Source: Synechococcus sp. NOUM97013 (GTDB lineage Bacteria > Cyanobacteriota > Cyanobacteriia > PCC-6307 > Cyanobiaceae). Taken from it: a DNA stretch of 64,000 nucleotides. The notes below the pieces were generated by a model. That model ran no database searches and was not told the origin of the DNA. It worked only from the letters and a program-made list of their open reading frames with translations. The stretch covers positions 2,418,001 to 2,482,000 of the forward strand of contig NZ_CP047941.1 of assembly GCF_014279815.1 (NCBI RefSeq), given 5' to 3'. Position numbers and translations under genes: made by a program. The first letter of the stretch is position 1. Each line of letters begins with the position of its first letter. Shown here piece after piece: positions 27,988 through 38,831 of the stretch.

Positions 27988-28449
27988 ATGGATAACACGA
28001 TAAACAAACAAAAGCCAGAGAAATATGAAGCACCAGCATCAATGGAATTTTGGGATAATTTTACTGATTTCGCAACTGATCAGATCAAGCATTCTCCACT
28101 CGATGAATCACGTGCCTACAAATTGAGGCTGGCATATGAGGAATTAATTTCTAACATTATTCGATATGCAAATAATGCAACTGATCAGGAAGGTGACTTC
28201 GCCAGGCTAGAAGTGTCTTTGAGTATCAAAACCATTGACTCTAAGCCATGGCTGATCTTACAGACCAAAGACAATGGTGTTCAATTCAATCCAAACTTTT
28301 ACAATCGATCACCAATTGATACCGAGCAGCCAGTAGCCGAACGACAGATTGGCGGGCTCGGAATTTTTCTGATTGAGCAATCAGTGGACAAGGCCACATA
28401 CGAGTGGAGAGACAACAAAAACGTATATCAACTAAAAATGAGTTGCTGA
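27988..28449 (+). CDS. RsbW/SpoIIAB-like serine kinase (anti-sigma factor)
   Basis: 153 residues from ATG 27988; the earlier in-frame TTG is inside the STAS gene. It is a GHKL ATPase: N-box EELISNIIRYANN near residue 51, G1 box DNGVQFNP at 95-97 and G2 box GGLGIFLIEQSVD at 122-125. Such kinases phosphorylate STAS antagonists and otherwise sequester a partner, usually a sigma factor. No sigma gene is in the island; the Synechocystis homologue Slr1861 works on the two STAS proteins of its cluster. Confidence 0.9.
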   Translation: MDNTINKQKPEKYEAPASMEFWDNFTDFATDQIKHSPLDESRAYKLRLAYEELISNIIRYANNATDQEGDFARLEVSLSIKTIDSKPWLILQTKDNGVQFNPNFYNRSPIDTEQPVAERQIGGLGIFLIEQSVDKATYEWRDNKNVYQLKMSC

Positions 28450-28786
28450 ACAACTTAAAATAATCGATTTAAATTGATTGCTTGACAATGCCAACAAATT
28501 AGTCGTTAAAGCCAGCCAGTCAGTCAGCAATAGCAAAGGTCATATTTTAATTTTTTGAAAGTACGCAATCAATGGTTAGCCATAATGAGTTGCAGGATTA
28601 CACTTGGAGCCAGCATTATTTAATTCTCTGAGGATGCAAAAATTAAAGCCCGAAAATTCATAAAAGACTAATTAATTCATTATTGGTGATTTAAAAACGT
28701 CCATGTCAGCAAATTAATATTTCAGGGGGAAATCAAACAAGCTTGTTCAGGCATTTATTCCTAAGCTGTAGATAAAGACACGGGAA
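28450..28786. other. AT-rich gap upstream of the second phosphatase gene
   Basis: 337 bases with no ORF that I trust. A TTGACA hexamer at 28482-28487 is followed 17 bases later only by a poor -10 match (GTTAAA), so any promoter call is weak. The gap suggests the second phosphatase has its own promoter rather than simple read-through from the kinase gene. Confidence 0.35.
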
Positions 28787-30871
28787 ATGCTCTTTAACAC
28801 CACCCCGTCCGTGCGCCAAAAGTATTGGCTCGTCGTTGTGGCGGGCTGTCTAGGTGCTTTCGCCAATCTGCACCCATACGAGCTGTACGTCAATACGAGT
28901 TTGACGCTTGGGATGAGTATCGGACTTTTTATCCTCTTCGTCGCCAGAGGCTGGTGGGGATTCGCGGTGGCAATCCCTGCAGGTTTAATGAATATAGATT
29001 TTCTAGGACGTTATTACTCATTCATTATCTACATGATTGAGATATTAGTTCTAACACTATGCATCAATAGTCGCCATGGAAATCGCTTACTAGAAAAAGG
29101 TCATATTATTATTATTGGTTTTCTATTTTGGCTGGCAATAGGAGCCCCTTTACATTATCTGTCTCACTACTTTCTGGTTGGACTAACCCACAATGAAGCC
29201 TTTACACTGGCAGAAAAAGCACTGTTGAATGGTGTCGTCAATATATTGATTGCATTCATTGCTTATTCAGCTATTTCCTTATTTAAAAATCAACGGAAAT
29301 CCAAAAGAGCGCAAGTCTCTATTCAGGCCTTAACACTTTCAACCGTTTACAGCCTGATTGTGTTTATTTCATTATTCACAGCTTCTGCACTCTTTAATAA
29401 TGTCAATACAATGCAGGCTAAAAATCTTTCAATATTCTTTCGCGACCAAGCTGCATACATTTTCGACACATTGAGCCTAAGCAGCTCACAAGAGGAGCAA
29501 GAAAAAATTATTCAGTATATGGAGTCGCAAAATGTATTTTTCCGTTGGGAGAATTTAAATTCTCCAGGTCAAGTCGTAACGACAAACAATCAAGATATCG
29601 ATTCAATTATGGAATCTTATAAGCCTTCATCGGTTCGCACACCACTCTCGAGGCTTGCTGCTGAACTAGCAGAGCCACCGAACAAAATTAGGTTGTTGAT
29701 GCCTCCAAGTGATGACAAAGCACGGCTACTTAAAAAAATTGAGATGAGCTATTGGAAAGTAAGACTCTACAACGAAAATGAAGCTGTCACAATCATTCAG
29801 CGCGCTCTACCGAGTTTTAATGCTCTCATTAGTTTTTACCGCAGCATGCTAAATATATTGATCATCAGCCTTGTGATCGGAATCGTTATTAGTGTTGTTA
29901 TATCAATCACAATACAAAGAGAATTCGTTTCTGTCCTAAAACCAAAAAGCAAGCATGCAAGCGCTAGCATCAAAAAGGAAAGAGCTGCTAATGATGAGGA
30001 TATTTATCTACAACTTTCACCCATATGTGAAGTTAGTGAACTTGCGAGCAAAGTCAACGAGAGAACAGCAGTCATTGAGGCTAGTAAGGAGCAAATCGAG
30101 GAGCTCAACAATATTGCACAACAGCAATTGAGTACAGCTGGTGAAATCCAGCAATGCTTTCTTGGAGTTCGTGACGAATGTGCTGAAGAACCTGATGTCA
30201 GTCTCTTTATGCGCCCTGCATACAATGCAGGTGGAGATTGGTACGATATATTTGAGGTTAACAGTAAGACCTATATTGTTGTCGCAGATGTTTGTGATAA
30301 AGGAGTGGGTGCAGCACTCTTTATGTCTGTGTTTCGAAGCCTCATTCGATATTCTGCAGAGTCACTCTGCATTCAAAATCCCGAAACGACAGAGCCACTG
30401 GATCAAGTCATAGAGAGCGTCAATAATTATATGAGCACGAAACATGCTGCTACTACTATGTTTGCCACTGTATTTTTAGCCTGTATCAATAGGGATCTCA
30501 AACAACTTGATTACGTACTAGCAGGCCATGAACCACCTATCCTCCTGAGCTCGAAAGGAGACAGCTACGAATTTGAATATTCTGGGCCAGCGATTGGTTT
30601 ATTTCCAGACACAGATTATTCAATTGGAACCACTAAATATGATACTGGTTCAATACTAGTGGGCTACTCCGACGGAGTTGTCGATGCTCGGAACACCGAG
30701 GATATTTCTTACGGACACGAAAGGTTGATGCAGCTAATTTTAAAACTCAAAAAAAGTGACTCGAATCTAAAAGCCAAAACAATCACTGATACTCTTGTCC
30801 ATGAACTTGATGAGCATATTGGTGAAGCAGCTCAATTTGATGACATAACTGCTGTGGCAGCTATCCTGTAA
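28787..30871 (+). CDS. icfG: IcfG-like PP2C phosphatase with N-terminal membrane sensor
   Basis: 694 residues. The first ~200 are a multi-helix membrane domain (LVVVAGCLGAFANLHPYELY and several further helices, MASE1-like in appearance), then a likely external segment, another helix near 365-385 (LNILIISLVIGIVISVV), a coiled-coil linker (NERTAVIEASKEQIEELN) and the PP2C/SpoIIE domain to the end. Metal motifs: GDWYDIF, VADVCDKGVG, YSDGVVDA and FDDITAV. By order after the STAS-kinase pair it matches IcfG (Slr1860), though the exact membrane architecture is my reading. The symbol is used for cluster position, not proven orthology. Two phosphatases with different sensor regions would give two inputs to the same switch. 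Confidence 0.85.
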   Translation: MLFNTTPSVRQKYWLVVVAGCLGAFANLHPYELYVNTSLTLGMSIGLFILFVARGWWGFAVAIPAGLMNIDFLGRYYSFIIYMIEILVLTLCINSRHGNRLLEKGHIIIIGFLFWLAIGAPLHYLSHYFLVGLTHNEAFTLAEKALLNGVVNILIAFIAYSAISLFKNQRKSKRAQVSIQALTLSTVYSLIVFISLFTASALFNNVNTMQAKNLSIFFRDQAAYIFDTLSLSSSQEEQEKIIQYMESQNVFFRWENLNSPGQVVTTNNQDIDSIMESYKPSSVRTPLSRLAAELAEPPNKIRLLMPPSDDKARLLKKIEMSYWKVRLYNENEAVTIIQRALPSFNALISFYRSMLNILIISLVIGIVISVVISITIQREFVSVLKPKSKHASASIKKERAANDEDIYLQLSPICEVSELASKVNERTAVIEASKEQIEELNNIAQQQLSTAGEIQQCFLGVRDECAEEPDVSLFMRPAYNAGGDWYDIFEVNSKTYIVVADVCDKGVGAALFMSVFRSLIRYSAESLCIQNPETTEPLDQVIESVNNYMSTKHAATTMFATVFLACINRDLKQLDYVLAGHEPPILLSSKGDSYEFEYSGPAIGLFPDTDYSIGTTKYDTGSILVGYSDGVVDARNTEDISYGHERLMQLILKLKKSDSNLKAKTITDTLVHELDEHIGEAAQFDDITAVAAIL

Positions 30872-31002
30872 TTATATTAATCAAGTGTGCTTTGATTGAA
30901 GACAGTATTTAGAAGGAAAGTTAGCTTCAAACATATCAGTTCTCACCCATTAGAAGCCAGTCTCAAACAACTTTCATTGCCAATAGAAAGCCAAGGTACG
31001 CG

Positions 31003-32556
31003 CTAGAAAAACAACCAAACCTGAAATCCTGCAACAAATGCAGGTGAGGCATCAGGATCTCCACCACGATTCATAATTAATTGGACATTAGGCATCAGTT
31101 TGATACTTTGGTTCAGGTTAAAACTATAGTTAACTTCAGTAGACCATTCAGTACCGGGTTGATATGTATCTGGATCCAAACCAGGCAAAAAATAATCACT
31201 ATTAAAGGAGGCATAGCTCGTTCCAACACTGAATGTGTCGAAAGGTCTTTGAGGGAACAAACCCTCAATCACAAGACCCGCTTGTCCACCTGAGAGAAAA
31301 TCTTGGACATTGGGATTCAATCCCACACCGCCACTCAAGAAAACACGATGATCCAAACCCAAAGAGAACCCTGGAATCTTCAAGCTAAGAATTCCATAGG
31401 CACCATTATTTTGAGATTCGGCAGACCCTAGATCAGCCACAGCCTGATAAGATCCTGACCCAAACCAACCACCAAGAGTCATCGTCCCGGCCGGCAAGTT
31501 GGACTGATAAATTGCATTCGCTTGATCGCGAGAGGAGACCTTTAAAGCGCGGGTTTGCTGATTGAGTTGAACAGGAATTTGTGCATCTATAACGATTGGG
31601 ACACGCAATTCCGCAAAGTGAGCAACTCCATTTCCTTGGTTGAACCGAAAATCCATACCATGATATTTAGGAGCAAATGTGTTCGGAGCAATCTGATAAA
31701 TTCCATATCTTAAGTTCGCTTTGTTTGAATCGCCAAACGCAACAACTGCACCGTAGCTATTGAAAGGATTGCCAGGTATGTCAATCATCGAGGGGACCCC
31801 TTCTGCCCAACCACAAAGACCAAAACTAGAAAAATAACATTGGATGGGATTAACAGTAAAATCTTGAGCTTGCATCAATTTTCCTAATTTGACCATAGAG
31901 ATGAGCTCACCTTCCGCTTGATATTCCAAATTCAAATAATTGAGCCGTGCGATCGGGCCATTGCCAAAATTCCACTGTGTGTTGAGCTGATTCGGAATCG
32001 ATGACGAAAGGATCTGACCTGCACGCTGCGTAAAAAGAGCGTTGATAGCAATCTTCGATTCAAAAGGTTGATGATCGTGCTGTTCATGCACACTCGATTT
32101 TTGCTGCTGAGGAGAAAGATTGCTTACCGCCTTCAGAGGCATCAAACGAAAACCTAAATTAATCAGATTTGACGACGTTGGCTGAACCGGAGGAGAGGAA
32201 AACGACGCGTTATTTTGGCTCAGTATCGACGCATTAAGTTCAAACCAATCCGGTGTCGACAAAGCTCGGTTTAAATTCCATCCCTCTTTCAATGAAATAA
32301 TCGGAAGCACTTGGCTCGATTGCCGATCTTTAAGACGTTCAGATTTGTTTTCTTGATCCGTTGTTAGATCCGCCTCAATCTCACCGCGATGCTCCCGACC
32401 AGAGTGACCTTGCTGATCGCTATAAAAAGCATTCTCAGCACGAGAATTCTGTGCTGCTGAAACAGTTCCCGCCACACCCAAGGCAAAAAGCCAAGCCAAC
32501 AATCGACCTCGAGGGATGCAGGCGAGCTTGGAATCATTCAGGCCAAGAAAAAACAA
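31003..32556 (-). CDS. OprB-type carbohydrate-selective porin
   Basis: 517 residues. An N-terminal signal (RGRLLAWLFALGVAGTVSA-AQ) and a C-terminal Phe with alternating aromatic strands (FVAGFQVWLFF) mark an outer-membrane barrel. The OprB signature region is clear: NPIQCYFSSFGLCGWAEGV followed by IPGNPFNSYGAVV. OprB channels favour sugars such as glucose. It lacks the SLH domain found in common cyanobacterial porins, pointing to the proteobacterial-style OprB group. Convergent with the phosphatase gene, it is the only island gene that reaches the outside of the cell. Confidence 0.85.
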   Translation of the reverse strand: MFFLGLNDSKLACIPRGRLLAWLFALGVAGTVSAAQNSRAENAFYSDQQGHSGREHRGEIEADLTTDQENKSERLKDRQSSQVLPIISLKEGWNLNRALSTPDWFELNASILSQNNASFSSPPVQPTSSNLINLGFRLMPLKAVSNLSPQQQKSSVHEQHDHQPFESKIAINALFTQRAGQILSSSIPNQLNTQWNFGNGPIARLNYLNLEYQAEGELISMVKLGKLMQAQDFTVNPIQCYFSSFGLCGWAEGVPSMIDIPGNPFNSYGAVVAFGDSNKANLRYGIYQIAPNTFAPKYHGMDFRFNQGNGVAHFAELRVPIVIDAQIPVQLNQQTRALKVSSRDQANAIYQSNLPAGTMTLGGWFGSGSYQAVADLGSAESQNNGAYGILSLKIPGFSLGLDHRVFLSGGVGLNPNVQDFLSGGQAGLVIEGLFPQRPFDTFSVGTSYASFNSDYFLPGLDPDTYQPGTEWSTEVNYSFNLNQSIKLMPNVQLIMNRGGDPDASPAFVAGFQVWLFF

Positions 32557-32822
32557 ATCATTCTCCGATGATTCGGATTAATTTTAGACCGTTTATTGAT
32601 GAAAAGGACGACTAAATCAAGCAAGTTCAAATTCTCTACTGGCAACACTTTTGAGGCGTCCAGGGCTATTGAGACGCGGTCATGTCACGTTCAGCTTCAA
32701 GGGATGCCCCAATAGGAAAGTGCCGCTCAGCGATGAGCCACCCAGCTGCTCAGCAACCAGCCCACTCCATCAAGCAGCCAGCAAGGTGGGACAATCGCCA
32801 ACTAACTTCACCTGTTTTCACC

Positions 32823-34658
32823 ATGCGCAGCAACGGTTGCGGCGACCTGCGCGAGCAGACCATCGACAAGCAGGTGCAACTGTGCGGCTGGGTGGACCGA
32901 CGCCGTGATCACGGTGGAGTGATCTTCATTGACCTCAGAGACCGCAGCGGCACGGTGCAGATCACTGTTGATCCTGATCTGGGAGCAGAGGCGTTCGCGG
33001 TCGCCGAGCATCTCCGCAGCGAAACCGTGCTGCTGGTTGAGGGGAAAGTCCGCGCCCGTCCTGCCGAATCCCTCAACGACAAGCTGGCCACGGGGGCCGT
33101 TGAAGTGCTGGCCAGCAGCATCTCTGTGCTGAACAGCGTCAAGGGCAACCTGCCGTTCCCCGTCTCGGTGCACGACGAGGAAAACACTCGCGAAGAGTTG
33201 CGACTGCGTCACCGCTATCTGGATCTGCGCCGCAAGCGCATGAACGACAACCTACGCCTACGGGCCCAGACCATCCAGGCCGCCCGTCGCTTCCTGGAGG
33301 ACGAAGGCTTCATCGAGGTGGAGACCCCGGTGCTGACTCGTTCCACCCCGGAAGGTGCACGTGACTACGTGCTGCCAAGTCGGGTCTGCGGCGGCGAATG
33401 GTTCGCCCTGCCCCAGTCCCCTCAGTTGTTCAAGCAGCTGCTGATGGTGGGCGGCATCGAGCGGTACTACCAGGTAGCCCGCTGTTTTCGCGACGAGGAT
33501 CTGCGCGCTGACCGCCAGCCGGAATTCACCCAGCTGGACATCGAAATGAGCTTCATGGATCAAGAGCAGATCCTGGAGCTAAACGAAGCGCTGATCTGCT
33601 CCATCTGGAAGGCAGTCAAAGGCATCGATCTGCCGCGGCCCTTCCCGCGCATGACCTGGCATGACGCCATGGAGCGCTACGGCACAGACCGGCCCGACAC
33701 CCGCTATGGCATGGAGCTCACCAACGTGAGCGACATCGTCAAGGACATGGGCTTCAAGGTGTTCAGCGGCGCCGTGAAATCCGGTGGCGCGGTGAAGTGC
33801 ATTGCGGTTCCCGGCGGCAATGACGCCCTTTCCAACGTGCGCATCAAGCCTGGCGGCGATGTGTTCAGCGAGGCTCAGAAAGCCGGTGCCGGTGGCCTGG
33901 CCTTCATCCGAGTTCGGGATGGCGGCGAAATCGACACGATCGGCGCCATCAAGGACAACCTCAGCGATGCGCAGAAGCAGGAGCTGCTCAGCCGCACCGG
34001 CGCGGAACCCGGCACCTTGCTGCTGTTCGGAGCCGGCGACACCGCCACGGTGAACAAAGCCCTCGACCGGGTGCGCCAGTACTTGGCCAAAGATCTGGGC
34101 ATGGTCAAGGCCGACCGGGACAACGACCAGTGGAACTTCCTCTGGGTGGTGGACTTCCCGATGTTCGAGTTCAACAGCGACGAGAACCGCTACGAGGCAT
34201 TGCACCACCCCTTCTGCGCCCCCAATACCGAGGATCTCGGCAGCGATGCGTCGAAGTGGGCCGACACCCTGCCGGGTGCCCGGGCCCAGGCCTACGACCT
34301 GGTGCTCAATGGCCTTGAGCTCGGCGGTGGCTCCCTGCGCATCCATGACTCCGCCCTGCAGCGCCAGGTGTTGCAGACCGTTGGATTACCTCTTGAGGAA
34401 GCTCAGGAGCAGTTCGGCTTCCTGATGGACGCTCTCGATGTGGGTGCACCTCCCCACGGCGGCCTGGCCTTCGGTGTGGACCGAATGGTGATGCTGCTGG
34501 CCGGCGAGGAATCGATCCGCGACACCATTGCCTTCCCCAAAACCCAGCAAGCGCGCTGTTTGATGACCAGTGCACCGGGCGGCGTGGCCGACAAGCAGCT
34601 CGAGGAACTGCATGTGGCCAGCACCTGGGTCAATCCAAGTGAGGAAGACCAGAACTAG
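32823..34658 (+). CDS. aspS: Aspartyl-tRNA synthetase
   Basis: 611 residues from ATG 32823 ([18 protein letters not shown]); the frame extends upstream to 32682 but that part is the intergenic region. It is a class II enzyme with an N-terminal anticodon-binding OB fold ([22 protein letters not shown]), motif 2 ([20 protein letters not shown]) and motif 3 ([25 protein letters not shown]). The large bacterial insertion domain is present. Composition returns to GC-rich here, marking the end of the island. A strong terminator follows. Confidence 0.95.
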   Translation: MRSNGCGDLREQTIDKQVQLCGWVDRRRDHGGVIFIDLRDRSGTVQITVDPDLGAEAFAVAEHLRSETVLLVEGKVRARPAESLNDKLATGAVEVLASSISVLNSVKGNLPFPVSVHDEENTREELRLRHRYLDLRRKRMNDNLRLRAQTIQAARRFLEDEGFIEVETPVLTRSTPEGARDYVLPSRVCGGEWFALPQSPQLFKQLLMVGGIERYYQVARCFRDEDLRADRQPEFTQLDIEMSFMDQEQILELNEALICSIWKAVKGIDLPRPFPRMTWHDAMERYGTDRPDTRYGMELTNVSDIVKDMGFKVFSGAVKSGGAVKCIAVPGGNDALSNVRIKPGGDVFSEAQKAGAGGLAFIRVRDGGEIDTIGAIKDNLSDAQKQELLSRTGAEPGTLLLFGAGDTATVNKALDRVRQYLAKDLGMVKADRDNDQWNFLWVVDFPMFEFNSDENRYEALHHPFCAPNTEDLGSDASKWADTLPGARAQAYDLVLNGLELGGGSLRIHDSALQRQVLQTVGLPLEEAQEQFGFLMDALDVGAPPHGGLAFGVDRMVMLLAGEESIRDTIAFPKTQQARCLMTSAPGGVADKQLEELHVASTWVNPSEEDQN

Positions 34659-34706
34659 AACCCGAACAGAAACCGGCGTTTCCGAGCACTGAGCCTCGGA
34701 TGGATC

Positions 34707-34743
34707 AACCCTGGAAGAGCAGTCAGCCTTCCAGGGTTTTTTT
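34707..34743 (+). terminator. Intrinsic terminator after aspS
   Basis: 11-bp perfect stem AACCCTGGAAG / CTTCCAGGGTT (34707-34717 with 34728-34738), 10-base loop, then T's to 34743. It lies inside the first 15 codons of the extended sigma-factor frame (ATG 34700), which argues that the sigma gene starts after it. Confidence 0.85.
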
Positions 34744-35872
34744 GTCCGACAAACCACGATCGACGGGACATGCCCCGATCCGCTGGAGCGGCGGCAATGA
34801 CCTGCTCCGCCTGTATCTGCAGGACATTGGTCGGGTGGATCTGCTCACCAGTGAGGAGGAGGTGACCCTCTCGCGCCAGGTGCAGCAACGGGAGAAGCTG
34901 CTGGTGCAAGAACGTGATCTGAGCACTCGGCACGCAGCGATCCGGGTGCTCCTGGACCTCGAGGAACTTCAGCTGCGTGAAGCCAATCAGGTCAGCCACT
35001 GGCCCACCCGGCAGGAATGGGCACGGGCTGCTGCACTGCCACTGGAGGAACTCAACCATCAGCTCAATGAGGGCTACACCCTCTGGGCGGATGAAGTTGG
35101 GCTAGAAGCCAAGGAGCTTCAGCGACGACTGCGGGAAGGCCGCCGAGCCAGGGATCGAATGATCCAGGCCAACTTGCGCCTGGTGGTGGCCGTGGCCAAG
35201 AAATATCAGCAACGGGGCATGGAGCTGCTTGACCTCGTGCAGGAGGGCACCCTCGGCCTGGAACGGGCGGTGGAGAAATTCGATCCCACCCGCGGCTTCC
35301 GCTTCAGCACCTACGCCTACTGGTGGATCCGCCAGGGCATCACCCGGGCCATTGCCACCCAGAGCCGCACCATTCGCCTGCCGGTTCATGTCACCGAAAA
35401 GCTGAACCGAATCAAACGGGTGCAGCAGGAAATCGCTGCAGAAAAAGGGCGTCTGGCCTCCGTGAGCGATCTGGCCAAGGAGCTCGGACTCAGCGAAGAG
35501 ACCGTGCGGCAGACCCTCGCGCGCGTTCCTCGGTCTATCTCCCTCGAAACCCGGGTCGGCAAAGACCAGGACACCCAGCTGGGAGATCTGCTGGAAGACG
35601 GCAAGGCCACACCAGAGCAAACACTCACCCGTGATGCCCTCCACGACGATCTAGAACTGCTGCTCGACGAACTCTCACCGCGGGAGGCGGAAGTAATCCG
35701 CAGTCGCTTCGGCCTGGAAGACGACCATCCCCGCACCCTGGCGGAAATTGGCGAAGCGATGGCACTGTCACGGGAACGGGTGCGTCAGATCGAGACGCGC
35801 GCCCTGCTGAAACTGCGGCAACCGCAACGACGCTCCAAGGTGCGGGATTACATCCAGGGCCTTGATTCCTGA
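34742..35872 (+). CDS. Group 2 RpoD-type sigma factor
   Basis: About 376 residues from TTG 34742 (LSDKPRSTGHAPIRW); the ATG at 34700 would add 14 residues but is covered by the aspS terminator. It has region 1.2 (DLLRLYLQDIGRVDLLTSEEEV), region 2 (RLVVAVAKKYQQRGMELLDLVQEGTLGL, FSTYAYWWIRQGITRAIATQSRTIRLP), region 3 and region 4 (TLAEIGEAMALSRERVRQIETRAL). No long N-terminal region 1.1, so it is a group 2 (non-essential) factor; I cannot assign it to a specific Sig letter. It lies just right of the island and is a candidate target for the kinase, on proximity only. Confidence 0.9.
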   Translation: MSDKPRSTGHAPIRWSGGNDLLRLYLQDIGRVDLLTSEEEVTLSRQVQQREKLLVQERDLSTRHAAIRVLLDLEELQLREANQVSHWPTRQEWARAAALPLEELNHQLNEGYTLWADEVGLEAKELQRRLREGRRARDRMIQANLRLVVAVAKKYQQRGMELLDLVQEGTLGLERAVEKFDPTRGFRFSTYAYWWIRQGITRAIATQSRTIRLPVHVTEKLNRIKRVQQEIAAEKGRLASVSDLAKELGLSEETVRQTLARVPRSISLETRVGKDQDTQLGDLLEDGKATPEQTLTRDALHDDLELLLDELSPREAEVIRSRFGLEDDHPRTLAEIGEAMALSRERVRQIETRALLKLRQPQRRSKVRDYIQGLDS

Positions 35873-35908
35873 GCCCACGCCTCTCCATCCACCGCACAGC
35901 CCACCACC

Positions 35909-36391
35909 ATGTCCAGCGCACCCCAAATCGACATCGGCATCGACCAGGCTGAACGTGAGCAGATCACGGCCGGGCTGAGCCGACTGCTCGCTGACACATA
36001 CGTCCTCTACGGCAACACCCACGGGTTCCATTGGAACGTCACCGGTCCGATGTTCAACACCCTGCATCTGATGTTCATGGATCAGTACACCGAGCTCTGG
36101 AACGCGCTGGACGTCATTGCTGAGCGCATCCGGTCCCTTGGTGTGGTGGCACCGCACGGTGGGTCGACGCTGGCGTCCCTGGCCTCCATCAAGGAAGCCC
36201 CGCAGCAACCGGCCGCCCTCGACATGGTGCGTGAACTCGTGGCTGGCCATGAAGCCGTGGCCCGCACGGCCCGCAGTGTGTTTCCCCTGGTGGAAGCGGC
36301 CAGTGACGAACCGACGGCCGACCTGCTGACTCAACGATTGCAGGTCCACGAAAAAACGGCCTGGATGCTGCGCAGCCTGCTGGAAAGCTGA
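35909..36391 (+). CDS. dps: Dps family ferritin-like DNA-binding protein
   Basis: 160 residues. Dodecameric ferritin-like proteins that store iron and protect DNA from peroxide. The inter-subunit ferroxidase ligands are visible in [22 protein letters not shown] and [15 protein letters not shown] (His/Asp/Glu pattern), with a further helix pair [20 protein letters not shown]. The length is typical. It follows the sigma gene by 36 bases and is probably in the same transcript; dps control by a stress sigma would be natural but is not shown. Confidence 0.88.
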   Translation: MSSAPQIDIGIDQAEREQITAGLSRLLADTYVLYGNTHGFHWNVTGPMFNTLHLMFMDQYTELWNALDVIAERIRSLGVVAPHGGSTLASLASIKEAPQQPAALDMVRELVAGHEAVARTARSVFPLVEAASDEPTADLLTQRLQVHEKTAWMLRSLLES

Positions 36392-36479
36392 AGCCCGGGC
36401 TCAACAGAACGCAAGGCACGTGCGATCGCAGGCTGGAGGCCTTCAGCACCGCCAGATCAGAGGGTCCTCGGTAGATTGA

Positions 36480-38177
<1,698 letters not shown>

Positions 38178-38191
38178 GTGTTGAGCGATCC

Positions 38192-38797
38192 ATGACCAGC
38201 CTGCCTGTGGTGGAGACCTTTCACTCCCTGCAGGGAGAGGGTTTGCATGCAGGTCGCAGCGCCTTTTTCATCCGCTTGGCCGGCTGCAATGTGGGCTGCA
38301 GCTGGTGCGACACCAAACACTCCTGGCCGGCAGAATCCCACCCCCAGCAAAGCGTCGACAGCCTTGCCACAGCAGCTGCCCAGGCTGGGAAGGCCGGCGC
38401 TGCCTTTGTGGTGATCACAGGAGGAGAACCGCTGCATCACAACCTTGATGCCCTCACCGCTGCCATTCGGCGCGGCTGTGATTTGCCGGTGCACATCGAG
38501 ACCAGTGGCGTCGACCCACTCAGCGGAGCAATTGACTGGGTCACGCTCTCTCCGAAACGGCATCGCCCACCGCTGCCGGAGCTACTTACCAGTTGCCATG
38601 AGTTGAAGGTGGTGATTCATGAACCGGACGATCTGCTGTTCGCTGACGTCGTCTCCGCTCAGGCTCCACAGGCGCAGTGGCTTCTGCAACCGGGCTGGGA
38701 CAGCCAGGAAGGACAGCAACTGGCTGTCACCAAGGCACAAGGCGATGGCCGCTGGCGCTTGAGTCTGCAAAGCCATAAGTGGCTCGGCGTGCGCTGA
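38192..38797 (+). CDS. queE: 7-carboxy-7-deazaguanine synthase
   Basis: 201 residues from ATG 38192 (MTSLPVVETFHSLQGEG); TTG 38174 would add six. It is a small radical-SAM enzyme in queuosine synthesis, with the three-Cys cluster motif CNVGCSWCDTK near residue 32 and GGEPLHH for SAM binding. The product feeds QueC, coded 1.2 kb downstream. The linker genes between queE and queC are an M23 peptidase and the opposing ecotin gene. Confidence 0.9.
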   Translation: MTSLPVVETFHSLQGEGLHAGRSAFFIRLAGCNVGCSWCDTKHSWPAESHPQQSVDSLATAAAQAGKAGAAFVVITGGEPLHHNLDALTAAIRRGCDLPVHIETSGVDPLSGAIDWVTLSPKRHRPPLPELLTSCHELKVVIHEPDDLLFADVVSAQAPQAQWLLQPGWDSQEGQQLAVTKAQGDGRWRLSLQSHKWLGVR

Positions 38798-38831
38798 ATC
38801 GATACAACAAGCGCGAGCCATTGTCGTCGTC

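Larger units (their letters stand above)
18179..32640. other. AT-rich genomic island carrying an extended icfG-type cluster
   Basis: Bounded by gcvT (left) and aspS (right), this 14.4 kb block is visibly more AT-rich than its flanks, which are GC-rich. It holds ten genes: PP2C and GH13_2 on the minus strand; DJ-1, AGE, STAS, glgX, STAS, RsbW-like kinase and PP2C on the plus strand; then OprB on the minus strand. No integrase, transposase, tRNA or terminal direct repeat was seen, so insertion by homologous recombination between gcvT and aspS is more likely than site-specific integration. The right edge lies between the OprB start and the aspS start; 32640 is approximate. Confidence 0.7.

Noticed and set aside
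18179-32640. Prophage or integrative element
   Set aside because: No integrase, transposase, phage structural gene or tRNA at either edge; regulatory and sugar genes only.
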